Origin: Nocardiopsaceae bacterium
Lineage (GTDB): Bacteria; Actinomycetota; Actinomycetes; Streptosporangiales; Streptosporangiaceae
Direction of reading: 5' to 3'
Length of the DNA: 5,882 bases
NCBI GenBank assembly: GCA_031254715.1
Contig: JAIRTY010000713.1
Location: 1 to 5,882 of the forward strand
In this document: positions 1-5,222 of the stretch, one piece after another
Position numbering within the stretch: the stretch's first letter is position 1
How the letters are laid out: the number at the start of each line of letters is the position of its first letter
Program-made: the position numbers and the translations under genes
The notes under the pieces: generated by a model
Told to the model about the DNA's origin: nothing
Seen by the model: the letters and a program-made list of their open reading frames with translations, nothing else
Databases searched by the model: none

Positions 1-818
1 CGTCCGGGCCGGCCCGGACGGCCCGCCCATCTCGCCCGCCTGCCAGCTACTACCTGGCCCTGGGCGACAGCCTGTCGCAGGGCGTGCAGCCGGACCCGGC
101 CGGCGCCAGCGTGGAAACCCGGCAGGGCTACGCCGACCAGCTGTACGCGGCGCTGCGGCACCGGCACCCGGGGCTGCGGCTGGTCAAGCTCGGCTGCCCG
201 GGCGAGACCACCAGCAGCATGCTCAGCGGCGGGATCTGTTCCTACCACGGCGGGTCGCAGCTCGCCGCCGCGGTCAGGTTCCTGCGCGCGCACCGGGGCC
301 GGATGTTGGTGGTGACGATCGACATCGGCGCCAACGACCCGGACTCGTGCCTCAGCCGGCCCTCCGTGGCGCGGCTTGCCTCCTGCGTCGGCAAGGGGAT
401 CCCGCATACCACCAGGAACCTCACCAAGATCATGGCCAGGCTCCGGACGGCCGCCGGCGGCACCCGCATCGTCGCGATGAACTACTACCTGCCCGCACTC
501 TCCGCCTGGCGCGACGGGCTGGCCGGGCACGGCGTGGCCCGGGTGGCCGAGCTCGCCGCCGTCGCCTACAACAGCCTGCTGACCCGTGTCTACCGGGCGT
601 TCGGCGCCCGCATCGCGGACGTGTCCGGCGCCTTCCACACCACCGACTTCGGGCAGCAGGCGGCGGTGGCCGGCCTGGGCAGGCTGCCGCGCAACGTGGC
701 GGCGATCTGCCGGTGGACATGGGAATGCGCGCCGCCGCCGCGAGGCCCGAACCAGCACGCCAACCGGGCGGGCTACGCGGTGATCGCCCGCGCGTTCCTG
801 CGGGCCTTCGATGGCTGA
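1..818 (+). CDS. Secreted SGNH/GDSL-family hydrolase (esterase/lipase), 5'-truncated by the window edge
   Basis: An SGNH-fold esterase or lipase, probably exported and hydrolysing ester bonds in lipids or other acyl substrates; the substrate cannot be read from sequence. The frame is open from base 3. The GTG at 84 is not the start, because the in-frame stretch just upstream encodes block I, YYLALGDSLSQG, with the catalytic serine at 69-71. A Pro/Arg-rich linker precedes it, and the start and signal peptide lie outside the window. Block II is LGCPGETTSSM (oxyanion Gly near 201). Block III is GAND (Asn at 333-335). Block V is NQHANRAGY (catalytic His at 756-758). Six cysteines in the visible part fall in three close pairs (codons at 195/237, 348/384 and 708/726), as expected for the three disulfides of secreted actinobacterial members. 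The residue two before the His is Asn, where many SGNH enzymes have Asp. The stop is TGA at 816-818. The family call is firm; the substrate is unknown. Confidence 0.9.
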   Translation, partial: SGPARTARPSRPPASYYLALGDSLSQGVQPDPAGASVETRQGYADQLYAALRHRHPGLRLVKLGCPGETTSSMLSGGICSYHGGSQLAAAVRFLRAHRGRMLVVTIDIGANDPDSCLSRPSVARLASCVGKGIPHTTRNLTKIMARLRTAAGGTRIVAMNYYLPALSAWRDGLAGHGVARVAELAAVAYNSLLTRVYRAFGARIADVSGAFHTTDFGQQAAVAGLGRLPRNVAAICRWTWECAPPPRGPNQHANRAGYAVIARAFLRAFDG

Positions 819-932
819 CTGCCCGTTCGGAATGAGATTGCGGCCGACCGGTGCCACCCGCTGACTGTCGGACGTGTGGTCGCCGGGAGCTCCGGAGGAT
901 GCCTCGGCGTTCCGGCCAGGAAGGAATCGGGT

Positions 933-949
933 GCCCCGCAAAGCGGGGC
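933..949. terminator. Perfect GC-rich hairpin: terminator or transposon left-end hairpin
   Basis: GCCCCGC (933-939), loop AAA, GCGGGGC (943-949): a perfect 7-bp stem downstream of the SGNH hydrolase gene. There is no T-tract after it on either strand; on the + strand it is followed by GAGGAAAAAGG. It could be a U-less terminator originally shared by the convergent SGNH and PBP genes. It could instead be the left-end hairpin of the tnpB element: it is preceded by GGAATC (923-928), which also precedes the right-end hairpin (2200-2205), and both hairpins are followed by a purine-rich GAG. The stem is certain but its role is not. Confidence 0.4.
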
Positions 950-970
950 GAGGAAAAAGGGAAATCACGC

Positions 971-1015
971 ATGGCGCGCCTCCGTGGTACTTGCGGCTTA
1001 CCTGTCAGCCTGTGA
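971..1015 (+). CDS. Putative 14-codon leader ORF overlapping the tnpB start
   Basis: An ATG at 971 follows a plausible Shine-Dalgarno AAGGGA (957-962, spacing 8). It opens a 14-residue peptide, MARLRGTCGLPVSL, that stops at TGA 1013-1015. The stop overlaps the GTG at 1012-1014 (GTGA), the most upstream sensible tnpB start. The GTG has no ribosome binding site of its own, so translation of tnpB could be coupled to this leader. An ORF this short can arise by chance. If the element boundary is at 1001/1002, most of the leader would be host sequence and the overlap coincidental. No function is claimed. Confidence 0.25.
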   Translation: MARLRGTCGLPVSL

Positions 1016-2233
1016 CGGTGAAGATGGCGTACCGGTGCCGGGCGTACCCTGACGCTGACCAACAGCAAGTGCTAACGCGCACGTTCGGCTGCGTCCGCGT
1101 GGTATGGAACCGGACGCTCGCCGCCCGGCACCAGCGCTGGCATTTTGAGCGCAAGGGGACGTCCTACGCCGAGACTGACCGGGAGTTGACCGTGATGAAG
1201 CGGGACCCGGCCCTGGCGTTCTTGTCCGAGGTCAGCAGCGTCCCGCTACAGCAGGCCCTGCGGCACCAACACGCCGCGTTCCAGGCATTCTTCGGCAAGC
1301 GTGCTCGGTACCCGCGATTCAAGTCCCGCCAGTCCCGCCAGTGCGCGCACTACACCAGGTCGGCGTTCTCCATGCGTGGCGGCGTGCTGCGGCTGGCCAA
1401 GACGACCGCGCCGCTGCGGTTCGTCTGGTCGTGGCCTGGCGTGGAGGTGACCCGGCTCGACCCGACGATGGTAGTGGTGTCCCGCGACCCGGACGGCCGC
1501 TGGTATGTGACATTCAGCATCGACGCCGAGGCTCCCGAGCCAGCTGAATCGGCTGGGCACGCCGTGGGCATCGACCTCGGCGTGAAGGACTTCGCCGTGA
1601 CCAGCGGCGGGGAGCGGATCGCCAACCCCCGCCACCTGGAGCGCAAGGCCAGGAACCTTGCCCGTTACCAGCGGCGAGTCGCTCGCTGCCAGCCGTGGTC
1701 TGCCAACCGGGCCAAAGCCCCGGCGAAGGCCGCCCGCGCCCAGCGCAAAGTCCGCGACGCCCGGCGGGACTTCCTGCACCGCACCAGCACCCGCCTGGTC
1801 CGCGACAACGATGTGATCGTGATCGAAGACCTTGCCGTCAAGAACATGATCCGCAACCGCAAGCTCGCAACGGCCATCTCGGACTGCGGCTGGGGTGAGT
1901 TCCGCCGCCAACTGGAGTACAAATGCGGCTGGTACGGGCGGGAGCTCATCATGATTGACCGCTGGTATCCGTCGTCGAAGACTTGCTCGGCGTGCCGGCA
2001 CCTGCTGGCGCACCTGAGTCTCGGGACACGCCACTGGACGTGCCCTGCTTGCGGCGCCCGGCATGACCGGGACATCAACGCCGCGAAGAACATCCTGGCC
2101 GCTGGTCAAGCGGTGACTGCCTGCGGAGCTGATGTCAGACATTCCGGGACCTCCCGGATGCGTTCGGCCGTGAAACAGGAACTCCAGCCCGCGAGGGCCG
2201 GAATCACCGTCCTTCAGGGCGGGGAGTAGTCAA
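1002..2233 (+). mobile_element. IS200/IS605-type (IS1341-like) element carrying tnpB only
   Basis: The right end is well supported. GAAT (2201-2204) sits at the foot of an imperfect hairpin (stem 2207-2212/2217-2222, loop TTCA) and is followed by TCAA at 2230-2233. In IS608 the same three parts are the right guide, right hairpin and right cleavage site. The left end is inferred. TTAC at 998-1001 is the IS608-type target and would put the first element base at 1002. Joining TTAC to base 2234 rebuilds a CTG-TAA end for the neighbouring PBP gene. A weak stem-loop, CTGTCA/TGACGG (1002-1007/1013-1018, one wobble pair), lies just inside. The alternative is a left end near the GGAATC-hairpin at 923-949. 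No tnpA lies in the window, so movement would need a transposase in trans. The element interior looks less GC-rich than the flanking genes, which fits transfer. Confidence 0.6.
1012..2229 (+). CDS. tnpB: TnpB, RNA-guided RuvC-like endonuclease of an IS200/IS605-type transposon
   Basis: TnpB proteins are compact RNA-guided DNA nucleases, ancestors of Cas12, that use an RNA from the transposon right end to cut target DNA. This copy looks intact: 405 residues from GTG 1012, a normal length. The N-terminal domain begins TVKMAYRCRAYP and contains FGCVRVVWN, typical of the family. RuvC-I is GIDLGVKDFAV (Asp188). RuvC-II is VIVIEDLAVKNM (Glu272). RuvC-III is HDRDINAAKNIL (Asp354, with Asp352 beside it). 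A zinc finger with CSAC and CPAC (Cys325, 328, 344, 347) lies between II and III. The last 40 or so residues, ending LQGGE, are encoded by the right-end/guide-RNA region. The start could also be GTG 1018 or ATG 1024; 1012 was chosen for its GTGA overlap with the upstream leader. The frame extends further upstream, but that part does not resemble TnpB. The gene converges on the PBP gene with no spacer. Confidence 0.93.
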   Translation: MTVKMAYRCRAYPDADQQQVLTRTFGCVRVVWNRTLAARHQRWHFERKGTSYAETDRELTVMKRDPALAFLSEVSSVPLQQALRHQHAAFQAFFGKRARYPRFKSRQSRQCAHYTRSAFSMRGGVLRLAKTTAPLRFVWSWPGVEVTRLDPTMVVVSRDPDGRWYVTFSIDAEAPEPAESAGHAVGIDLGVKDFAVTSGGERIANPRHLERKARNLARYQRRVARCQPWSANRAKAPAKAARAQRKVRDARRDFLHRTSTRLVRDNDVIVIEDLAVKNMIRNRKLATAISDCGWGEFRRQLEYKCGWYGRELIMIDRWYPSSKTCSACRHLLAHLSLGTRHWTCPACGARHDRDINAAKNILAAGQAVTACGADVRHSGTSRMRSAVKQELQPARAGITVLQGGE

Positions 2234-2250
2234 AGGTGGCGCAGGAACGC
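2118..2250 (+). ncRNA. Predicted TnpB right-end guide RNA (omega/reRNA) overlapping the tnpB 3' end
   Basis: TnpB elements make a scaffold RNA from their right end whose 3' guide is the DNA just outside the element. Three consecutive stem-loops are visible. The first is TCCGGG/CCCGGA (2143-2148/2153-2158, loop ACCT). The second is GCCC/GGGC (2187-2190/2195-2198, a GNRA-type GCGA loop). The third is the terminal CCGTCC/GGGCGG (2207-2212/2217-2222, loop TTCA, one T-G wobble). The scaffold should end at the TCAA terminus (2233). The guide begins at 2234 with AGGTGGCGCAGG and reads into the antisense strand of the PBP 3' end. The 5' end and guide length given here are estimates; RNA-seq would set them. 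Confidence 0.55.
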
Positions 2251-3939
2251 GTTGGCGACCGGGCCGGCCTTGTCGGCACCCACGCCGCCGCCCTCCACCA
2301 GCACCGCGAACGCCACGTCCCCCTGGTAGCCGATGAACCATGCGTGGCTCGGCGGGTTGCGCCCTGACCCGTACTCGGCGGTCCCGGTCTTGCCGTAGAC
2401 CCCGGGCGGGAACCCTACGTGCGCCGCGGTGCCCTTGGTGACCACGGCCCGCATCATGGGCCGGAGCGCGCCGAGGATCTGCCCGCTGATCGGGTGCGGC
2501 GACGCCACCTGCTTGCGGGCCGGGCTGATCACCAGCTGCGGCGGGCGCCACGTGCCGTTGTCGACGGCCGCCGCCACGCACGCCTGGCTGAGCGGGTTGA
2601 CCAGGTCCGTTCCCTGGCCGAAGGCGTCGGCTGCCAGATCGACCTGCCCCCGGGGGGTGGTGAACCGGCCGAGCGTGGCGGGGATGCCCAGCCGGGGGTG
2701 GGCGTTGAAGCCGAACCTGACCGCCATCGACCGGAGCGAGGAGCCGGTCAGCCGCTGGGTGGCGAGCATCGCGAAGGTGGAGTTGCAGGACACCGCGAAC
2801 GCGTCGAGCAGGCTGGTGGTGCCGAGCCGCTCGTTGTCGAAGTTGTGGAACGTCCGGCCGTCGATGGTGACCTTGCCCGGGCAGGCCACCCTGCTGCCCG
2901 GCTGCAGGCCGGTCCTGGTGAGCGCCGAGGCCGTCACCACCTTGAACGTGGAGCCCGGCGGGAACACGCCCTGCAGCGGCCGGTTGTACCCGCCGGGGCG
3001 CTCGGCGACCGCCAGCACCCGGCCGGTGGAGGCCTGCACGGCGACCAGGTCGATGGGCTTGGAGGTCTTCGCCGACGCGATCGCCTGCGACGCGGCGACC
3101 TGGTATCGCATGTCGATGCTGGTCTTGACCGGCTTCCCGGGCGAGCCAGGGAACTTGTGGGCGACCGGGCCCGCCCGGTGGCCCGGCCCCTGGATCCGGA
3201 TGGTGAGGTCAGGCCGCCCGGCCAGCCGCTGCTGGAACGCCTGCTCGACGCCGCCCTGGCCGACCGCATCGCCGGGCTGGTACGGCGCCCCCAGCGCTTT
3301 GGCCTGGGACTTGGTGGCCGCGCCCACGCCGCCGGTCAGCAGCTCGACCGAGCCTGACTGGGCGGCGGCCGCCGCCGTGGTCAGGTCGGTGCCGTCGGCG
3401 GCCAGCACCGGTGCCCGGGCCGGCCACGTGGCACTGAGGACGAACCGCTGGCCGGCCCGGAGCCCGGGATAGATGGCGGACGGGCTCCAGTCCACCCGCC
3501 ACCTGCGGTTCCGGTTCACCAGCCGCAGCTGCCCCCGGTAGGTCCAGGCGTGCCCGCTGGCCAGGCTGGCGGTGGCGGTGAACCGCGCCTGTGCCGTCCC
3601 GCCGGTCGTGGTCACCTGGCCGAGTGACACCTGGAGGCGGCGCGTGCCGAGCTGGGCCGCCGCCCGCCCGACCGGGCCCGCCAGCCCGCCGGCCGGCACG
3701 TTCACGCTCACCTGCCCCATGGCCCGGTAGTCCCGCTGCTGCCAGGCGCGCAGGTAGCTGGCCGCTGTCTGCTGCGGGCTGCCCTTGGTGCGCAGCAGCA
3801 GGTAGCTGATCCCGCCCCCGGCTGCCACCAGCACCAGCACGCCGGCGACGATCGCCGCCACCAGGCCCCGCCCCTGGAGCCAGGGCGGGCGTGGCTCGGG
3901 ACGGTAGAGGGGGCCTGTGCTCACGCCGGATTCGTGCAT
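2230..3939 (-). CDS. Class B penicillin-binding protein (peptidoglycan D,D-transpeptidase with NTF2-like N-terminal domain)
   Basis: A membrane-anchored peptidoglycan transpeptidase that cross-links stem peptides outside the cytoplasmic membrane and is a beta-lactam target. The 569-residue product has a short cytoplasmic tail, one membrane segment (about residues 26-48), an NTF2-like/MecA_N-type domain (about 52-150), a dimerisation/linker region (about 155-270) and a C-terminal transpeptidase domain. All three active-site motifs are present: STFK (Ser330, Lys333), SCN (384-386) and KTGTA (517-521). No transglycosylase domain is seen, hence class B. The start is ATG at 3937-3939, preceded by GGGAG (complement of 3949-3953). 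The frame is open upstream to 4074, but that stretch lacks a matching ribosome binding site and overlaps the divergent gene. It is divergent from the MBL-fold gene and converges on tnpB. The last codon and stop (CTT-TGA) use bases belonging to the element's TCAA terminus. It is not in a cell-division cluster here, so no specific pbp name is assigned. Confidence 0.93.
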   Translation of the reverse strand: MHESGVSTGPLYRPEPRPPWLQGRGLVAAIVAGVLVLVAAGGGISYLLLRTKGSPQQTAASYLRAWQQRDYRAMGQVSVNVPAGGLAGPVGRAAAQLGTRRLQVSLGQVTTTGGTAQARFTATASLASGHAWTYRGQLRLVNRNRRWRVDWSPSAIYPGLRAGQRFVLSATWPARAPVLAADGTDLTTAAAAAQSGSVELLTGGVGAATKSQAKALGAPYQPGDAVGQGGVEQAFQQRLAGRPDLTIRIQGPGHRAGPVAHKFPGSPGKPVKTSIDMRYQVAASQAIASAKTSKPIDLVAVQASTGRVLAVAERPGGYNRPLQGVFPPGSTFKVVTASALTRTGLQPGSRVACPGKVTIDGRTFHNFDNERLGTTSLLDAFAVSCNSTFAMLATQRLTGSSLRSMAVRFGFNAHPRLGIPATLGRFTTPRGQVDLAADAFGQGTDLVNPLSQACVAAAVDNGTWRPPQLVISPARKQVASPHPISGQILGALRPMMRAVVTKGTAAHVGFPPGVYGKTGTAEYGSGRNPPSHAWFIGYQGDVAFAVLVEGGGVGADKAGPVANAFLRHL

Positions 3940-4067
3940 GGCAGAACTCTCCCGCCCCCCGAACTCCCGCGGCCGGGCCCGCCCGGTCCGCCCCGAATGC
4001 CTGCACGGTATCAACGGCGCGGGGCTCCCGCCTGCAGGGTTGCGCATCTGGATGGAAGACTGACGGA
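3940..4067. promoter_or_regulatory. Divergent intergenic region of the PBP and MBL-fold genes, with a repeated CCTGCANGGT motif
   Basis: These 128 bp separate two divergent starts and must hold promoters in both directions. No convincing -35/-10 pair was found. On the minus strand TACCGT (complement of 4005-4010) fits a weak -10, but no -35 matches it. Two copies of CCTGCANGGT lie at 4000-4009 and 4031-4040, 31 bp apart (about three helical turns); the second contains the palindrome CCTGCAGG. The spacing is compatible with an operator pair, but chance is not excluded at this GC content. Ribosome binding sites lie at 3949-3953 (minus) and 4054-4059 (plus). Confidence 0.4.
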
Positions 4068-4856
4068 GTGTCAACGGCGATTTCCAGCCGCCTGGTGGTG
4101 CTCGGCGGCTGCGGCGCGTGGCCCGAGGGCGGCCGCGCGTGCAGCGGGTTCGTGCTGGAGCACGACGGCTACCGGGTGGTGCTCGACCTGGGGTACGGCA
4201 CGCTGCCGCGGCTGCTGGCGCTGCTGGGGTCCCCGGCCGGAGACGGCGTCGACGCGGTGATCGTCACGCACCGGCATCCCGACCACATGGCTGACCTGCA
4301 CGGGCTGTTCCGGGCCCGGTGGTTCGGCCGCCGGGGGGCGCCGGTCATCCCGCTGTACGCGCCGGATGGCGTGCTGGCCAGAACGGCGGCCATGGAAGAC
4401 GACGGCGCCGAGCTGCTCGGGCGGGTGTTCCGGTGGCATCCGCTGCCCGCTGGCCCCTACCGGGCGGGGCCGTTCCGGCTGGAGAGCGTGCTGCTGCCGC
4501 ACTGGGTGCCCAACGCCGGGATCCGGCTATCGGCGCCCGGCCTGACCGTGGCCTACACCGGGGACACCGGCCCGGACCCGGCGCTGCCCGGCCTCGGCCG
4601 GGACGCAGACCTTTACCTGGTGGACGCGACCAGCCGGGAGGCAGCGCCCGGCCCCCCGCCCGGCCCGGACGGCCCGGAACTGCTCCTGAACGCCCGCGAG
4701 GCCGGCCGGGCAGCGGCGCAGGCCGGCGCGCGGCGGCTGCTGCTCACGCATTTCTGGCCCGGCAGCGACCGGGCGGCGCTGGCCGCAGTGGCGGCGGCGG
4801 AGTTCGGCGGCCCGGTCCTGGTGGCCGACGAAGGCCTCGAGATCACCCTCAGGTAG
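4068..4856 (+). CDS. Metallo-beta-lactamase-fold metal-dependent hydrolase (YhfI/RNase Z-like)
   Basis: A 262-residue cytoplasmic MBL-fold hydrolase with no signal peptide. It starts with an LGGCGAWPEGG strand-loop and SGFVLEHDGYRVVLDLG, as in YhfI/RNase Z-like proteins. The metal-binding motif is HRHPDH (His68, His70, Asp72, His73). Further ligands are likely His145 (LPHWVPN), Asp166 (YTGDTG) and His228 (LLTHFWPG). The set supports a two-metal (usually zinc) site for hydrolysing phosphoester or other ester bonds; the real substrate is unknown. There is no exosite arm or beta-CASP insert, so tRNA 3'-processing is not claimed. The start is GTG 4068 with GGAAGA at 4054-4059, 8 nt upstream. The frame is open further left, but that stretch would cross into the PBP gene. 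Next to a PBP it is tempting to call it a beta-lactamase, but the lack of a signal peptide and the subfamily motifs argue against that. Confidence 0.9.
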   Translation: MSTAISSRLVVLGGCGAWPEGGRACSGFVLEHDGYRVVLDLGYGTLPRLLALLGSPAGDGVDAVIVTHRHPDHMADLHGLFRARWFGRRGAPVIPLYAPDGVLARTAAMEDDGAELLGRVFRWHPLPAGPYRAGPFRLESVLLPHWVPNAGIRLSAPGLTVAYTGDTGPDPALPGLGRDADLYLVDATSREAAPGPPPGPDGPELLLNAREAGRAAAQAGARRLLLTHFWPGSDRAALAAVAAAEFGGPVLVADEGLEITLR

Positions 4857-4872
4857 CGGCCGCGCTGGCCGC
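4856..4872 (+). terminator. Candidate hairpin directly after the MBL-fold gene
   Basis: GCGGCC (4856-4861), loop GCGCT, GGCCGC (4867-4872). The stem begins on the last base of the TAG stop. There is no T-tract, so it would have to be a U-less terminator or act only as a 3' stabiliser. GC-rich stems are frequent by chance in this genome. Confidence 0.3.
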
Positions 4873-4998
4873 GCCGTCACCGCTTCGATGCCTGGCGTTC
4901 ACGTTCCCGGCGGCTGCCCGTCAGCCACCGCCGTCAGTCTCGACCGGGGGCCCAGCCATCGCCGGCACGGCCAGGCCCGGACCAGGCAGTCGACGACT

Positions 4999-5004
4999 GA
5001 GGAG
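4999..5004 (+). promoter_or_regulatory. Strong Shine-Dalgarno GAGGAG
   Basis: GAGGAG lies 8 nt before the GTG at 5013. It is the best ribosome binding site in the window and the main reason to think 5013 is a true start. It argues that the broken small gene downstream was once, or still is, translated. Confidence 0.6.
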
Positions 5005-5012
5005 CGTCTTCC

Positions 5013-5182
5013 GTGGGGAGAAGTCATCTCGCGGCATTAGCAATGGCCGCAATCAGCGCCCTGACCCTCACCGCCGCCAGGCCGGCCACGGCGCCGAAAC
5101 GGTCGACAACTACCTGCGGGTCACCGTGCACCCGACCGGCAGTCCCGTTCTCACCTGGGCCAAGGTCCCGTTCGCGCCCTGA
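5013..5182 (+). pseudogene. Frameshifted remnant of a small secreted protein gene
   Basis: GTG 5013 follows a strong ribosome binding site and encodes a Sec-type signal peptide: basic MGRSH, a hydrophobic core LAALAMAAISALTLTAA, then RPATA as a cleavage region (residues 23-27). After about 5093 the codon usage in this frame degrades. The -1 frame then shows clean high-GC third positions and reads AETVDNYLRVTVHP to WAKVPFAP, stopping at TGA 5180-5182. Loss of one base near 5091-5096 would explain the shift and give signal-ATA|AET. Even when rejoined the product is only 56 residues, so an internal deletion in a longer secreted protein is also possible. Codon 9 is TTA (5037-5039), rare in such genomes and, in Streptomyces, read by the bldA tRNA. 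I do not recognise the family. Without the shift the frame runs on to 5387, antisense to the sigma gene, which is unlikely to be real. A sequencing error is possible. Confidence 0.5.
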
Positions 5183-5186
5183 CCCC

Positions 5187-5222
5187 CTGGCCAGGGCACT
5201 GGCCGGTCAGGGCCCTGGCTGG
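5187..5222. terminator. Overlapping inverted repeats between convergent genes, candidate bidirectional terminator
   Basis: Two mutually exclusive stems are visible. One is CTGGCCAG/CTGGCCGG (5187-5194/5199-5206, loop GGCA, one T-G wobble). The other is GCCAGGGC/GCCCTGGC (5190-5197/5212-5219, 14-nt loop). They sit just after the small secreted-protein remnant and span the stop codon of the convergent sigma-factor gene, where a shared terminator would be expected. No T-tract is present on either side. Confidence 0.35.

Noticed and set aside
84..818. GTG at 84 as the start of the SGNH gene
   Set aside because: The frame is open to the left edge, and the essential GDSL block with the catalytic Ser lies just upstream of this GTG.
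814..867. 8-bp direct repeat GCTGACTG (814-821 and 860-867) as a target-site duplication
   Set aside because: The copies are only 46 bp apart with no mobile gene between them, and IS200/IS605 elements do not make target duplications. Probably chance.
874..1011. N-terminal extension of TnpB from a GTG at 874
   Set aside because: The added residues do not resemble TnpB, they cross the hairpin at 933-949, and the product from 1012 already has the normal family length.
430..1068. Long antisense open frames across the SGNH, PBP and sigma genes
   Set aside because: They are Arg/Pro/Gly/Ala-rich translations expected as shadows of high-GC genes, with no recognisable domains or ribosome binding sites.
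1012..2229. Assignment of tnpB to an IS607-type (serine recombinase) element
   Set aside because: The right end has the GAAT, hairpin, TCAA arrangement of IS608-like IS200/IS605 elements, and no serine recombinase is present.
3940..4074. Longer PBP start upstream of 3939
   Set aside because: The added 45 residues are low-complexity and lie in the divergent promoter region over the MBL-fold start. ATG 3939 has a well-placed GGGAG.
4011..4079. 9-bp direct repeat TCAACGGCG (4011-4019 and 4071-4079)
   Set aside because: The second copy is inside the MBL-fold coding region, the repeat has no symmetry, and spacing and composition are compatible with chance.
2230..4856. Divergent PBP and metallo-beta-lactamase-fold genes as a beta-lactam resistance module
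   Set aside because: The MBL-fold protein has no signal peptide and carries YhfI/RNase Z-like motifs (HRHPDH, PEGGRACSG) rather than those of secreted class B beta-lactamases. The PBP has ordinary active-site motifs.
5085..5100. Programmed -1 frameshift in the small secreted-protein gene
   Set aside because: There is no slippery heptamer or obvious downstream pseudoknot. A one-base loss in a GC run is simpler.
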